Source: Asanoa sp. WMMD1127 (lineage in GTDB: Bacteria > Actinomycetota > Actinomycetes > Mycobacteriales > Micromonosporaceae). Taken from it: a stretch of 64,000 nucleotides of DNA. A program made the position numbers and the translations under genes. This document shows positions 16,704-26,473 of the stretch, piece by piece. The notes below the pieces were generated by a model. That model was given only the letters and a program-made list of their open reading frames with translations, was not told the DNA's origin and did no database searches. The stretch's first letter is position 1. Each line of letters opens with the position of its first letter. The stretch covers positions 5,022,001 through 5,086,000 of the forward strand of contig NZ_JARUBP010000001.1 of NCBI RefSeq assembly GCF_029626225.1, given 5' to 3'.

Positions 16704-17196
16704 GACGATCAACCGGGGTGGCGCCCTCGACGCGCTGGTCGACGACCTGCTGGCGTTGTCCCGCGTGCTGGTTGGCCTGACGGCGCGCACACTGGCGGCG
16801 CTCGACACCGACGTCACGCTGCCGCAATACCGGATGCTGGTTGTGCTCGCGGGACGGGGTCCGCAACGCCCGGTCGACCTCGCGACCGAGCTGGGGTTGC
16901 ATCCGTCCACCATCACCCGCACGTCGGACCGGCTGGTGCGGCGCGGCTTGGTGCACCGCCATCGCACTGAACACGACCGCCGGACCATCCGGCTCGGCCT
17001 GACCGACGCAGGGAAAGAGCTCATCGGCGAGGTGATGCGCCGTCGCGCGGCCGACATCCGAGAGCTGATCGAGCCGTACGGTCCGGATCTCGACCTCCCC
17101 CAAGCGGTGCGCGCGGTCGTGTCCGCCACCGGCGAGCCCTCCGAGGCGGAATGGTGGCGCCGCTGGTCGGAGTCGGCCCGGCCCGCGCCAGCCTGA
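16690..17196 (+). CDS. MarR-family transcriptional regulator
   Basis: 168 residues from the GTG at 16690. The winged-helix core is clear: LPQYRMLVVLAGRGPQRPVD, LATELGLHPSTITRTSDRLV, then RRGLVHRHRTEHDRRTIRLG, with the wing Asp-Arg-Arg. Long flanking helices form the dimer interface. The ligand is unknown. It is divergent from the STAS gene with a dyad at 16605-16620 between them. No adjacent effector gene is intact; a transposase remnant follows. Confidence 0.9.
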   Translation: MAVSETINRGGALDALVDDLLALSRVLVGLTARTLAALDTDVTLPQYRMLVVLAGRGPQRPVDLATELGLHPSTITRTSDRLVRRGLVHRHRTEHDRRTIRLGLTDAGKELIGEVMRRRAADIRELIEPYGPDLDLPQAVRAVVSATGEPSEAEWWRRWSESARPAPA

Positions 17197-17251
17197 GCGC
17201 TCGGCGATGTTCATTCAGAACCTCGGTGAGGCCGCGGCACTAGCTTGATTT

Positions 17252-18514
17252 TTAACCTGTGCGGCGTGGTCTTGGAGCCGTCGATTTCGTGGGTTTCTTG
17301 GTGCCAGGGCCGGGTTTCGGGCTGGTGGCTGCGTGGACGTCGTGGCGGGTGGCGGGGTGGTGGTTGCGGTGGCCGGGTGGGCGGCCGGGTCTTGGTCGGG
17401 AGGGTTCTGGTGCGGTGGCGGGATTGCCGGCTGTGCCGCGTAGGTTCCGAAACCCTCGCCAGACGCGGTCGTGGGGATAGTCGGTTGGCTGGCGGGCGTC
17501 GTTCCCAGGGGCGGCGTCGGCCGGTGACGGCGGTGCGGGCGAGGCGGAGTTGGGTGTAGGCGGCCAGCACGAGCCAGGTCCACCGGTCGGCGGCATCGGG
17601 GTCGCGTAGTTTCGGGGTGGTCCAGCCGAGGGTCTGTTTGAGCATGCGGAAGGTGTGCTCGATGTCGCACCGGCGCAGGAACGCCTGCCAGAGCAGGTCA
17701 ACCTCGGCGGTGGTGGCCTCGGGTTGGGACCACCACAGCCAGACCGGTTTCGCGGTCGCGCCCGAGGGCAGCCGGTCAACATTCAGCAGGACCACGGTGC
17801 CTTCGATGATCGGCAGCGCACCGGCATGCGCGACCCAGGCGGTGCGGTGGGTCAGCCGGGGATGCAGCCGATGCCAGGCCCGCGCGGTCGCGGTCCTGTA
17901 AAGGCGGGTATCGGTACGGTCGCGGTGTCCGGGTCGCTCCAGCTGGCCGGGTCGCCGAAGACGAACTCGCCGCCGTGGCGGGGTTTGCGTCCGCCACCCG
18001 CGCGCGGTGTCCAGGGCGGTGGCGGCCGGCGCAGGACCCGATCCGAACGCATCCGCACTAGCATCCGGACGGGCAGATCGGCCAGCAGGAACGCCAACCG
18101 CGGGCCGTCATAGCCGGCGTCGGCGACGATCCAGATATGCGGATCGCCGGGCCGCCATTGCCCGGCAGCGATCAGCCGCGCCACGACCTCGCGTAGTTGG
18201 CTGGCGGTGACGGTCGCCGCGTCCGCGCCCGGCGCCAGGCGGCGGGCATCCAACGGCGCGGTCCACGAGCCGCGGCCGGTCTCCAAAGTGGTGACCAGCG
18301 AATACGGCCAGCCCGGAACCATGATGTGGGTGTCTTTGCCGCGGCCGTAGGTGTGGCAGAGGACCCGCTGCGGGCTGGTATGGGCCTCCGGCCGCAGCCA
18401 GCACGTCACGTCCACCGCCAGGACGATCCGCCCGTCCGCGGCCCGGGGCACCGCCACCGCGGCCAGGCTCGTCTTCTCAGCTGCCCGGCACATCCTCCGA
18501 CGCAACCTGACCAC
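17252..18514 (-). pseudogene. DDE (IS4-like) transposase remnant, 5'-truncated and frameshifted
   Basis: The protein starts mid-way: about the first 100 residues of the family are missing. Frame 1 (18514 to about 17915) holds LAVDVTCWLRPEAHTSPQR and IVADAGYDGPRLAFLL with two catalytic Asp. At about 17915 the frame changes to RLYRTATARAWHRLHPRLTH and continues with the IS4-type signature region (CDIEHTFRMLKQTLGW). A second shift at about 17490 leads to the conserved C-terminal VWRGFRNLR and Pro-rich tail, ending at 17252. Two frameshifts and the truncation make it inactive. No terminal inverted repeats were identified. Confidence 0.85.
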
Positions 18515-18682
18515 CGTGCCGTGGAAACAGCTTCGCTTTCAGGGCGGCCGCGTCGCCCTTACCTGACCGCGCGACGCTGTTGTGTAAGTTCCCGCGCGGC
18601 GGGTACGCCGACCCAACAGCGACGGGCAAAGGAGCACCGTGCAAGCTGATGGCGGCGAGCAAGCGGAGACCTTCTACCGGAT

Positions 18683-19036
18683 TTGACCGAACAGCTCCTG
18701 CCGGTGCGAGGAGCTGGCCGTCGTGCGCGCGAGGTGGTCACCGAGGCGTGCCTGCTGTGGGACCTGCCGCCTCTGATTAGTCCCGCCTGCATCGCGGTAT
18801 CGGAGTTGGTCGCCAACGGCGTGGTCCACGCCGGCACGATGCTCACGCTCACTGTGGCCCGGCAGGGCGAGCAGCTCTGCGTCGCCGTGGAAGACGGCTC
18901 GCCGCACCACCCCGCAGCCGGACACCGGCCGTGATTTCAGCGGTCTCACCCTCGTAGCGGCCGCCGCGACCGCCTGGGGTTCCCGCCCACCGACGGGGGG
19001 AAGGTCGTATGGGCGGCGGTTGGACCGCAAGGGTAA
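18683..19036 (+). pseudogene. RsbW-like anti-sigma ATPase, frameshifted
   Basis: A GHKL-type ATP-binding domain is recognisable: SELVANGVVHAG (N box) and VAVEDGSP (G1 box). The frame ends early at about 18932. The expected continuation DFSGLTLVAAAATAWGSRPP lies in a second frame, and GGKVVWAAVG, ending at TAA 19034-19036, in a third after a run of six G at about 18996-19001. Two frameshifts over about 100 bases indicate a pseudogene (or a poor-quality sequence). It sits between the transposase remnant and a broken sigma gene. Confidence 0.7.
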
Positions 19037-19136
19037 GACCTGATCGAGTTCCGGGAAGCGCTCGACGGGGCGTATCGTCGCTGCGCTTTGGGTAGGACAG
19101 CCTGGACCGGCGCGTACCGCCAGCCAGGAGGCGTGG

Positions 19137-19711
19137 ATGGTGGCAGCTCAGAACGGCTCGGTCGGTGGCTTCGACCGCTCGCTGGACGAAGCGGCGCTCG
19201 TTACGTTTCGGCGGTCGCTGACGGTGAGATCGCGAGGCGACAGGCGCGCGATGCGTTGATTTCGGAGGCGCTGCCGCTTGCCGACCGGCTCGCGCGGCGT
19301 TACTTCGGACGTGGCTTGGCCGACGACGACCCACGGCAGGTGGCTCGCCTGGGGCTGGTCAAGGCGGTCGACAACGTCGACCCGGACCTGGGCTCATTCA
19401 CGGCTTATGCGGCGGCCACGGTGCGCGGAGAGCTACGCCGGCATTTCCGTGATGCGGGCTGGGACGTGCACGTCGCCCGGCCGATCCAGGAGCTCGCGTT
19501 GGCGGCATGGCGGGCCAAGGAACAGCTGACGCAGGAGTTGTCCGGCGCTCCGACGCGTCGGGAGATGACCGTGCGACGGGGCGTTCCCTTGTCCGAAGTG
19601 GACTTGGCTGCGCAGGCGGTGCTCGGCTACAGCTTCCTCACTAGTCACGGTCCGGTGCAACGGTGGGACAACGGCCTCGTTCGTAGAAGCCGACGGCGTC
19701 TGGTCAGGTGA
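19137..19711 (+). pseudogene. SigB/F-like sigma factor, frameshifted and truncated
   Basis: A good start (GGAGG, then ATG 19137) opens a frame that reads MVAAQNGSVGGFDRSLDEAA, but sigma region 2 lies in another frame from about 19225 (ALISEALPLADRLARRYFGR, FTAYAAATVRGELRRHFRD). Region 3 follows in part (LTQELSGAPTRREM), then similarity ends and region 4 is missing. A weak sigma-B/F-like -10 (GGGTAG at 19090-19095) precedes it. With the broken RsbW-like gene it looks like a decayed sigma/anti-sigma pair. Confidence 0.75.
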
Positions 19712-19779
19712 TCGCGAACCCGAGTGGTGGTACTCCTTCGGCAGTGATTGCTTGACGCTACTTCGCCGTCATCTCCCGG

Positions 19780-20208
19780 CTATCGGCGGGCCACAAACTT
19801 GATCTCCACGACCTGCCCGGGCAGCGGCAGCGCAGGCGTGCCGACGATGGTGTTCGTGACCTTGGGCTTGTCCCCCAGGTAGAACTGCTGGCGCACCTCG
19901 CGCATGACCGCGAGCGCGGCCCCGATGTCGACGGCGAACACCACCTCCTCGACGACGTTGTCGAAGGTGCAGTCGAAGTGTGCGAGCACGGCACGGGCGT
20001 TCAGGTACGCCTGGATCATCTGGTCCTTCATCCTCGACTGCTCGTCGCCCTGCTGGCCGTCGATGGCTGGGGAGACCAGCGTTCCGTCCGCTCGGTGGCC
20101 CGATTGTCCGGAGATGTAAAGCCAGTTGTCGACCAGCACGGCCTGGGCGTAGCCGGCCGTGTCCTCCCACGGGACACCGAGGTCGAAGGTGGTCTTCTGA
20201 ATAGCCAT
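19780..20208 (-). CDS. RidA-family protein
   Basis: 142 residues. The RidA/YjgF fold is evident from 'GYAQAVLVDNWLYISGQSGH' at the N-terminus, then MKDQMIQAYLNARAVLAHF and a C-terminal VGTPALPLPGQVVEIKFVA. RidA proteins deaminate reactive enamine/imine intermediates or act as chaperones under oxidative chlorination. The conserved Arg before the C-terminal strand of true RidA appears replaced, so it may belong to a Rid subfamily with another role. The ATG overlaps the Hsp20 stop (TGATG); the two are cotranscribed. Confidence 0.85.
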   Translation of the reverse strand: MAIQKTTFDLGVPWEDTAGYAQAVLVDNWLYISGQSGHRADGTLVSPAIDGQQGDEQSRMKDQMIQAYLNARAVLAHFDCTFDNVVEEVVFAVDIGAALAVMREVRQQFYLGDKPKVTNTIVGTPALPLPGQVVEIKFVARR

Positions 20209-20690
20209 CAGCTCGCTTGCTGCCCGCCCTGGGTCTCGTGGATCTCGATCCGGCGCGGTTGCGCGTCCTGCGCCTTGGGCACGCTGATCCGCAGGACACC
20301 ACGGTCGTACGTCGCGTCGACGCGGTCGGGATCGAGGTCGCTGGGTAGGTCCACCACATATTCGAACTCGCCCTGCTGGCGATTCTGCCGGCGCATCACG
20401 CCGGAGCGCTCGCGCTGCTCGAACCGTCCTGAGATCCGCAGTTCCTCGCCGCGCATCTCGATGGTGACGTCGTCCGGGTTCACGTTCGGAAGGTCGACGT
20501 CGACGACGTAGGCGTCGTCGGTCTCTTCGATGTCGACCGGAATCGCCAGGGCGCTCTGCGCGGTGAGGCCCGGTGCATCGGCGAAGAGGGTGCGGACCAG
20601 CTGGTCGAACCGGTTGGCGTCACGGTACGGGTCCCAGCCGACCTGTCCACCGCCGCGACGTTGCATGGATGTAAAGGGTGCCAGTGACAT
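20208..20690 (-). CDS. Hsp20/alpha-crystallin small heat-shock protein
   Basis: 160 residues. The alpha-crystallin domain spans about 48-145 (IPVDIEETDDAYVVDVDLPN, MRGEELRISGRFEQRERSG, YDRGVLRISVPKAQ), with a short N-terminal arm and a C-terminal tail containing RRIEIHE. It acts as an ATP-independent holdase that keeps unfolding proteins soluble for DnaK/ClpB, both encoded downstream at 26-33 kb. First gene of an operon with RidA. No HAIR or CIRCE operator is recognised; a different dyad lies upstream. Confidence 0.93.
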   Translation of the reverse strand: MSLAPFTSMQRRGGGQVGWDPYRDANRFDQLVRTLFADAPGLTAQSALAIPVDIEETDDAYVVDVDLPNVNPDDVTIEMRGEELRISGRFEQRERSGVMRRQNRQQGEFEYVVDLPSDLDPDRVDATYDRGVLRISVPKAQDAQPRRIEIHETQGGQQAS

Positions 20691-20820
20691 GGTTGGATCT
20701 TCCCTTCCGGAGTCCGAACAGCTACGCCACCCATGCTCGTCGGGTGTGGGTGAGCGCGGTTCCCCCGCACCGGATGACCAGTGCCGCCGGACGGTCCCGG
20801 AACCGGTTCGCCACCCTTGC

Positions 20821-20841
20821 GGGGTGAGCCTCCTTCACCCC
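20821..20841. promoter_or_regulatory. perfect inverted repeat between divergent Hsp20 and DUF2267 genes
   Basis: GGGGTGA at 20821-20827 and TCACCCC at 20835-20841, separated by seven bases. It lies in the shared promoter region and could be an operator for both directions. It does not match the HspR (HAIR) or HrcA (CIRCE) consensus. Confidence 0.45.
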
Positions 20842-20883
20842 GTGACATGCGACCGTCGAGACCTGAAGGCGGGAGGTTGAGCG

Positions 20884-21315
20884 ATGGTCGATGCCGGTTA
20901 CGCGGCCTTCAGCACGACGGTCGATCGGACGAATCGCGTGCTCAAGGAGATCGAGCAGGCCTACGGATGGCCGAAGGAAAGGCGCAGCCAGTCGTACGCC
21001 GCACTGCGCGCGGTGCTGCACGCGTTGCGTGACCGGCTCGGCGTCGACGAGGCGGCACAGCTGGCCGCCCAGTTCCCCGTCTTGATCCGTGGCGTCTACT
21101 ACGACGGCTGGGACCCCAGTCGCGTCCCGCAGCGAATGAACCGGGACGAGTTCCTGGGGCGGGTGCGTCGGGAGTTCTCGTACGACGTCGACGGCGGCAT
21201 GCCGCGGCTCGTCCAGACCGTGCTGCACGCTCTCCGGCCGCACGTGAGCCACGGCGAATGGGATGACATCCGCGCCGGAATGCCGAGCGACCTGGCAGCC
21301 GTCGTCGCTGTCTAG
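20884..21315 (+). CDS. DUF2267 family protein
   Basis: 143 residues; ATG preceded by GGGAGG. The all-helical DUF2267 pattern is clear: 'SYAALRAVLHALRDRLGVDE', 'LAAQFPVLIRGVYYDGWDP', and a second helical half ending 'MPSDLAAVV'. DUF2267 proteins recur beside Hsp20, thioredoxin and dormancy-type genes in actinobacteria, but their function is unknown. Starts a run of four same-strand genes to 22621. Confidence 0.9.
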   Translation: MVDAGYAAFSTTVDRTNRVLKEIEQAYGWPKERRSQSYAALRAVLHALRDRLGVDEAAQLAAQFPVLIRGVYYDGWDPSRVPQRMNRDEFLGRVRREFSYDVDGGMPRLVQTVLHALRPHVSHGEWDDIRAGMPSDLAAVVAV

Positions 21316-21334
21316 GCAGTCGTAAGAGGAAGCG

Positions 21335-21769
21335 ATGGACTCCCGCGTGATCGAGTGCGTCCACTGCGGGCGCAAGAACAGGGTGCCGGCCGTCGCCGAC
21401 GGGATTCCGCGGTGTGGGAACTGCCATGAGCCGCTGCCCTGGGTGGCAGACGCACACGACGACGACTTCGGCGATGTTGCCGAGCGCGCGCGGCCGTTGG
21501 TGCTGGTGGACATGTGGGCGACCTGGTGCGGCCCGTGCCGGCAGGTGAGCCCGGCGCTGGAGCAGGTGGCCCGCGATCTGGCCGGGAAGGTCAAGCTCGT
21601 GAAGGTCGACGTCGATGCCGCACCGTCGCTCGCACAGCGGTTCTCGGTCCAGGCCGTGCCGACGCTCATGCTGATGCGCGAGGGTCAGGTCGTCGCGAGG
21701 CGGGCGGGCGCCGCACCGGCGCCGGTCCTGCGCAGCTGGGTGGAACAGACGCTGCAGAGCGCGGCGTGA
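21335..21769 (+). CDS. trxC: thioredoxin with N-terminal zinc ribbon (thioredoxin-2 type)
   Basis: 144 residues. The N-terminus has two Cys pairs (CVHCGRKNR and CGNCHEPLPW) that bind zinc in TrxC/Trx2 proteins. A canonical thioredoxin domain follows, with active site WATWCGPCR and cis-Pro in VQAVPTLM. It reduces protein disulfides and is typically induced by oxidative stress. It lies between DUF2267 and DJ-1/PfpI genes with short gaps, so probably part of one stress operon. Confidence 0.92.
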   Translation: MDSRVIECVHCGRKNRVPAVADGIPRCGNCHEPLPWVADAHDDDFGDVAERARPLVLVDMWATWCGPCRQVSPALEQVARDLAGKVKLVKVDVDAAPSLAQRFSVQAVPTLMLMREGQVVARRAGAAPAPVLRSWVEQTLQSAA

Positions 21770-21801
21770 GGGCATTACTCACACACATCGGGAGGTTTCC
21801 C

Positions 21802-22365
21802 ATGCCACAGGCACTGCAAGGCAAGAAGATCGCGATCCTCGCCGCCGACGGCGTCGAGCGCGTCGAACTCGAGCAGCCGCAAGGCGCGGTGCACGGCGCC
21901 GGCGCCACGACCGAGCTGCTTTCCATCCATCCGGGCGAGATCCAGGCGCGCCAGTTCGACCTCGTCTCCGCCGGCACCTTCCCGGTCGACAAGCAGGTGC
22001 GGGACGCCTCGGTCGACGACTACGACGCGCTGCTGCTGCCCGGCGGCACGGTCAACCCGGACCAGTTGCGCATCAGCAGCGACGCGCTCGGCTTCGTCAA
22101 GGCATTCGTCGCCACCGGCAAGCCGGTTGGCAGCATCTGCCACGGCCCCTGGACACTGGTCGAGGCCGACGTCGTGCGCGGGCACCGGCTGACGTCCTGG
22201 CCCAGCGTCCGCACTGATCTGCGCCACGCCGGCGCCGACGTCGTCGACCAGGACGTCGTCGTCGACCGCCAGTTCACGACCAGTCGTGGGCCACAGGACC
22301 TGCCGGCCTTCTGCGCCGCGATCGTCGAGCAGTTCGCGAAGACACCGCAGCGCGCGTCCGGCTGA
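21802..22365 (+). CDS. DJ-1/PfpI family protein
   Basis: 187 residues from the ATG at 21802 after GGGAGG. The class I glutamine amidotransferase-like fold is shown by 'KKIAILAADGVERVELEQP', 'YDALLLPGGTVNPDQLR' and the nucleophile elbow 'GSICHGPWTLVEADVV' with the catalytic Cys-His. Relatives act as intracellular proteases, glyoxalases or deglycases; which applies is uncertain. Member of the DUF2267-thioredoxin operon. Confidence 0.9.
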   Translation: MPQALQGKKIAILAADGVERVELEQPQGAVHGAGATTELLSIHPGEIQARQFDLVSAGTFPVDKQVRDASVDDYDALLLPGGTVNPDQLRISSDALGFVKAFVATGKPVGSICHGPWTLVEADVVRGHRLTSWPSVRTDLRHAGADVVDQDVVVDRQFTTSRGPQDLPAFCAAIVEQFAKTPQRASG

Positions 22366-22387
22366 CCTGAGCGACGGGAGACCCGCG

Positions 22388-22621
22388 ATGGCCCGCTCGG
22401 ATGGGACGGCCGGTTCGCCGATGCAGGCGCTCCGCACGTTCGTTCATCGCCGCGACACGCTGATCGCCGCCTTGGAAACCGCGGTCGCCGCCTATGGCGA
22501 GGAGTCGGACGAGGTCAGCGCGGCGCACAAGGCCGGGATCGAATATGCGTTGCGCATGGTCCGCCAGTTCCTCGACGTGGACGTGATCGACATTCCGGGT
22601 CTTGACCCGTTCCGGCCGTGA
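22388..22621 (+). CDS. small hypothetical helical protein
   Basis: 77 residues; ATG at 22388 with a GGGAG site. Two amphipathic helices (about 10-35 and 42-62) and an acidic end DVDVIDIPGLDPFRP. No family recognised. It ends nine bases before the convergent FUSC gene stop and is probably the last gene of the thioredoxin operon. Confidence 0.6.
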   Translation: MARSDGTAGSPMQALRTFVHRRDTLIAALETAVAAYGEESDEVSAAHKAGIEYALRMVRQFLDVDVIDIPGLDPFRP

Positions 22622-22629
22622 GCCGCTGG

Positions 22630-23658
22630 TCAGACCGGCCCACGCCGACCGCCGCCAGGCCAGGCTGTGCGAGAGGCTGGGAGCAGTTCGCCCGCCGCGC
22701 GCTGGCGATCGCCCACGGCCAGGCCCACGAGGTCCTCTGCTCGGGCGGCCGCCCGCTCCGCCGCGGCGGAAGCCGACGGCCCCAGCAGCGTCGTCAAGGC
22801 CTCGTCCACGGCCCGCGCCAGCCTCGCCAGCGCCTCGACCATGCCGTTCGGCGCCACGGCGGCGATCTCCTCGGCCTCGATCCACAGCGCGACCTGCGCC
22901 CTGTCGATCGCGCCGTCGAGGTGGGCCAGGGTGGCTCGGGCTCCCGCCAAGCTCAGCCGCGAGCGCCGGTGCAACAGCGCGACCGAGATCATGTTCGCGG
23001 CCCGCTCGGCATCCTCGGTCAACTGTCGCAGCAGCGGCTCCGCCGACTCGAGTCGCGCCGCAGCGGCCCGCGTCACTCCCCGGTCGGCCGCGTCGAGTCC
23101 CGCCCGGCCGCCGGCGAACGCCTCCGCGAGCCGCTCGCGCAGCACGTCCGCCGAGCGGCGCACGGCGGACAACGGCCGGAGCGGCACGATCGCCAGGCGC
23201 ACGCCGAAGGCCACGCCCGCGCCGATCAGCGCGCCCAGCCAGCGCTCGTAATAGACCCCGTTTCCGGCCGACGGATACAGCGCGACGATCAGGACCGCCG
23301 TCGTGGTGGCCTGGTTGAGCACCATCTTCCCGCCGCTGACCAGCAGCGCCGCGCTGGCCGCCAGCACCACCACCAGAGCGAGCTGCAGCGGGCCGTGCCC
23401 GAGCAGGTGCACCAGCCCATCGGCCAGGATGAGCCCCACCGTGACGCCCGCGACCAGCTCCAGGGTTTGCCGCAGCTGCCGGCCGATCGAGCTGCTGACC
23501 ACGAGCACCGCGGCGGCGGGCGCGAAGAAAGCGCTGGTGTGGCTGATCGCGCCGCGGGCTACGAACCAGGCCAACCCGGCGGCGACCCCGATCTGCAACA
23601 CGATCCACCGGTCGGCCCAGGTGGCGGCCAGGCGTTGCCGCAGCCACCCGTTGGACAC
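22630..23658 (-). CDS. FUSC-family (aromatic acid exporter-like) membrane protein
   Basis: 342 residues. The N-terminal half has five to six hydrophobic helices (about 20-165) with the FUSC-type patterns 'WIVLQIGVAAGLAWFVARG' and 'LELVAGVTVGLILADGLVHL'. The C-terminal half is a helical cytosolic domain with long amphipathic helices. FUSC proteins export aromatic acids or other small acids, but the substrate here is unknown. Single gene, convergent to the thioredoxin operon. Confidence 0.85.
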   Translation of the reverse strand: MSNGWLRQRLAATWADRWIVLQIGVAAGLAWFVARGAISHTSAFFAPAAAVLVVSSSIGRQLRQTLELVAGVTVGLILADGLVHLLGHGPLQLALVVVLAASAALLVSGGKMVLNQATTTAVLIVALYPSAGNGVYYERWLGALIGAGVAFGVRLAIVPLRPLSAVRRSADVLRERLAEAFAGGRAGLDAADRGVTRAAAARLESAEPLLRQLTEDAERAANMISVALLHRRSRLSLAGARATLAHLDGAIDRAQVALWIEAEEIAAVAPNGMVEALARLARAVDEALTTLLGPSASAAAERAAARAEDLVGLAVGDRQRAAGELLPASRTAWPGGGRRGPV

Positions 23659-23783
23659 GCTGCCTCCCAGTTCCCACCTTGCCGCCCAGGCACCTGGACA
23701 AGCGACGAGATCTGTCGGTCAGGAACAGCGTCCGCGCTGGACGGGTGAGCGGGCCTCACCCACCGCGGGCGAGGCGTGGAGCC

Positions 23784-26282
23784 TCAGAGCAGGTGCAGCT
23801 CGCGGGCGCGGCGCACGGCGTCGCGGCGGTGGTTGGTGTCGAGCTTGCGGTAGATGTTGCGCAGGTGCGTCTTGACCGTGTTGACGGAGACGGTCATCTC
23901 GGTGGCGATCTCGCCGTTGGACAGGACGCTCTGCAGGTACCGCAGCACGGTGAGCTCACGGTCGGTCAGCGGATCGGATACGGCCTTCGGCGCGGCGGTG
24001 GGCAGCACAGGCGCGCCCATAGCGCCGATCAGGCTCTGCACGGTCGCCCAGTACGCCGTGCCGGAGTCCAGGTGGTCGAGGAGCAGATCCCGCAGCGGTT
24101 GACCGGCTCGGGTGAAGACCCGCCGGTAGCCGTCGGGTTCGGCCATCCGCAGCAGGCTCTCCAGCAGTCGGGACGCTTCCTTCCGGCGGCCGCATGCCCG
24201 CTGTGCGAGGGCGGCGACGACCCCGGCCTCCAGCCGCGGGCCCAGCGGGCCACCCGACCCGGTTTCCCAGCTCGGTAGCAGCTCGAGAGCCCTGGTGGGC
24301 TCGCCCTCGTCGAGCTGGGCCCGGGCCGCGTCAACGGCCGATCCCGGTTGACTCCGGTCGTGGAAGCCGGCCGGGAGGCGCTCCGGCGGGGGCCGCTGAG
24401 CTACCTGGATGGCAGCCCTGTCGCCGATCTGGGCACGCAGCGTCGCGGCTGGTCCGGTGATCTCCGGCGGCGGGAGGACCCCACCGGCGCGGGCGGCGAT
24501 GTCGAGGTGGGCGAGAGCGTCGGGCACCAGGTCGCGGTGTGCGTCGACGATCGCCTGCGCGAGGTGGGCATGGGCGCGATGGACGGGTGGCGCCTGGCCG
24601 GGGCATGGGGACAGCCGGCGGGCGGCGTCGACGGCCTGGTCGGCCACGGACAGCTCGCCGCGTTCCGCCTTGATCAACGCGAGCCGGCTAGCGCAAATCA
24701 ACTGCTGGCAGCGCAGGCCGGACCGTGTCGCGGCTGACCAGCCCGACGACAGGTCGTCTTCGGCGTCCACGACGTTGCCAAGTCCGAGCTGGGCCGCGCC
24801 GTGCGCGGCCAGCGCGATCGCCGCGACCGCGTCTTCGCCGGGACCGCCCGGCCAGTTGGCCGAGTCCAGCTGGTCGAGCAGCCGGTCCGCGGCTGTGTAG
24901 ACGGCCGCCGGGTGGCCGCTGCGCTGGGCGCGGAACAGCCGGACAGCCTCGACCGCCCGGCCCAGTGGCGGGCACCGGTCGGCGGTGGCTTCCAGCGCCT
25001 CGTCGCTGAGGCCGGGCTCGTCCTGGTCCAGCCGGTCAGTCGCGTACGCCAGTGCCAGCGCCGGGTCGTCCTCCGGCGCGGCGCTCGGAACCGGGACGGA
25101 GGCGGCCGCCTCGCCCGGGTGCTCCGCGGTGCCCAGCCAGGGCCAGCAGCGCAGAACGAGATCCACGGCAGCGTCGCGGTCACCGGCGTGCAGCGCGTGC
25201 CGCAGCGCTGGCCGGAGCATGCCGCTGGCCGCGAACCAGGCCGCCGCCCGGCGGTGCAACGGAACTACCAGGTCGGGATGGCGACGCGCCAACTCGGCGC
25301 GGAGCACGTCGCGGAACAGGTGGTGGAAGCGGTGAGTGGTCGGAGTTCCCCCGGTCGGCACGACGTAGGTGTCCGAACGGTTGAGGTCGGCGAGGACCGC
25401 CGCTCCGTCGTTGCGGCCGGTGAGCGCATTGATCAGCCCGCCGCTGAGCTGGTCCGTCACCGAGCTGCGCAGCAACGCCTCGCGGAGGTGGGACAGGCGC
25501 CGCTCCAACACCTCGGTCACCAGGTAGTCGACCGCCGCGTCGGGCGCGTGGGCGACCGTCTCCGCCGGGTCCGCCGGCTCTGCCCGGTCGAGGAGGTCGA
25601 GGACGGTCAGCCGCACTCCGGCCGGCCAGCCCTCGGTGTGCCTCCAGAGATCGTCGACGGTTTCCGTCGTCACCGCCGCCCCGTGCATGCGCAGCAGCTC
25701 TGCGGTCTCGTCACGGGTGAGTGCGAGCTCCCGGGTCCGCAACTCGGTCAGGTGCCCGGTCAGCCGCCAGCGTTGGAGCAAGTGGGTCGGTTCGACCTGG
25801 GTGGCGGCGACCAGGTGGAGTCCGCCGGATGCGTGACCGACCGCGAACTCCAGGCCGGCAAGGGCCTCGTCGTCCGCTTCCTGGAGGTCGTCCAGGGTGA
25901 GAATGATCGGGCGGGGCAGGCGGCTGAGCCCGTCGGCGAGGTGCTCGTAGTAGGCGTCGGCGGAGACCGCGGCCGGAGCCGGCACCCCGGCGACCGCCTC
26001 CGGCGACGCGGTGCGCAGGGCGGCGTGCAGGTAGGCCCGGAATCGGCCGCCCCGGTCGTCCGCCTCGACCGACAGCCAGGCCGGCGTGCCCAGCTGACCT
26101 GCCACGGATCGGCCCCAGGAACGCAGCAACGTGGTCTTGCCCCAGCCCTCAGGCGCCACGAGCAGGGTGAGCGCCCGTTCCGCGGCGCGGTCGAGCGCGC
26201 GGTGCAGCCGCGGGCGCTCCAGGAGATAGGCGGGCCCGGGCGGCGGCGCGAGCTTGGCGAGCAGCAACACCGAGTCAGACAT
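23784..26282 (-). CDS. LuxR-family ATPase regulator (MalT/LAL type)
   Basis: 832 residues from the ATG at 26282. A P-loop near residues 43-51 (APEGWGKTT) begins a STAND-type ATPase domain. '[14 protein letters not shown]' is the Walker B region. A TPR-like helical middle follows (about 480-750), and a C-terminal LuxR HTH ([20 protein letters not shown], then [15 protein letters not shown]). The inducer is unknown. It is divergent from dnaK and is preceded by a sigma-B/F-like promoter, so it may regulate the chaperone operon or other stress genes. Confidence 0.93.
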   Translation of the reverse strand: MSDSVLLLAKLAPPPGPAYLLERPRLHRALDRAAERALTLLVAPEGWGKTTLLRSWGRSVAGQLGTPAWLSVEADDRGGRFRAYLHAALRTASPEAVAGVPAPAAVSADAYYEHLADGLSRLPRPIILTLDDLQEADDEALAGLEFAVGHASGGLHLVAATQVEPTHLLQRWRLTGHLTELRTRELALTRDETAELLRMHGAAVTTETVDDLWRHTEGWPAGVRLTVLDLLDRAEPADPAETVAHAPDAAVDYLVTEVLERRLSHLREALLRSSVTDQLSGGLINALTGRNDGAAVLADLNRSDTYVVPTGGTPTTHRFHHLFRDVLRAELARRHPDLVVPLHRRAAAWFAASGMLRPALRHALHAGDRDAAVDLVLRCWPWLGTAEHPGEAAASVPVPSAAPEDDPALALAYATDRLDQDEPGLSDEALEATADRCPPLGRAVEAVRLFRAQRSGHPAAVYTAADRLLDQLDSANWPGGPGEDAVAAIALAAHGAAQLGLGNVVDAEDDLSSGWSAATRSGLRCQQLICASRLALIKAERGELSVADQAVDAARRLSPCPGQAPPVHRAHAHLAQAIVDAHRDLVPDALAHLDIAARAGGVLPPPEITGPAATLRAQIGDRAAIQVAQRPPPERLPAGFHDRSQPGSAVDAARAQLDEGEPTRALELLPSWETGSGGPLGPRLEAGVVAALAQRACGRRKEASRLLESLLRMAEPDGYRRVFTRAGQPLRDLLLDHLDSGTAYWATVQSLIGAMGAPVLPTAAPKAVSDPLTDRELTVLRYLQSVLSNGEIATEMTVSVNTVKTHLRNIYRKLDTNHRRDAVRRARELHLL

Positions 26283-26341
26283 GCCCCCGACCCCCGGCAA
26301 TGGCGAGAGGTCCGGGCCGGGCGTCCGGACCCGAGATGTGG

Positions 26342-26366
26342 CTACCCGCTCCCGCCGCGCTGAAAC
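26342..26366 (-). promoter_or_regulatory. sigma-B/F-like promoter of the LuxR-family gene
   Basis: Minus strand: GTTT, 15 bases, GGGTAG, CC. Full consensus. The -10 ends 60 bases upstream of the ATG at 26282. A perfect seven-base inverted repeat (GGTCCGG 26309-26315, CCGGACC 26325-26331) lies in the leader. Confidence 0.65.
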
Positions 26367-26473
26367 GACGCCGGCGGCGGGGTCGCGCGGGGATTCGCCC
26401 GCTGCGGGGGAGACGCACTCACCCGGACCGCGCCAAGGGTTGGTGGTGCACAGCTCGAGCGGAACGGGAGCGC

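Noticed and set aside
20691-20883. HAIR (HspR) or CIRCE (HrcA) operator upstream of hsp20
   Set aside because: Neither the CTTGAGT-N7-ACTCAAG nor the TTAGCACTC-N9-GAGTGCTAA pattern is present; only an unrelated GGGGTGA/TCACCCC dyad is seen.
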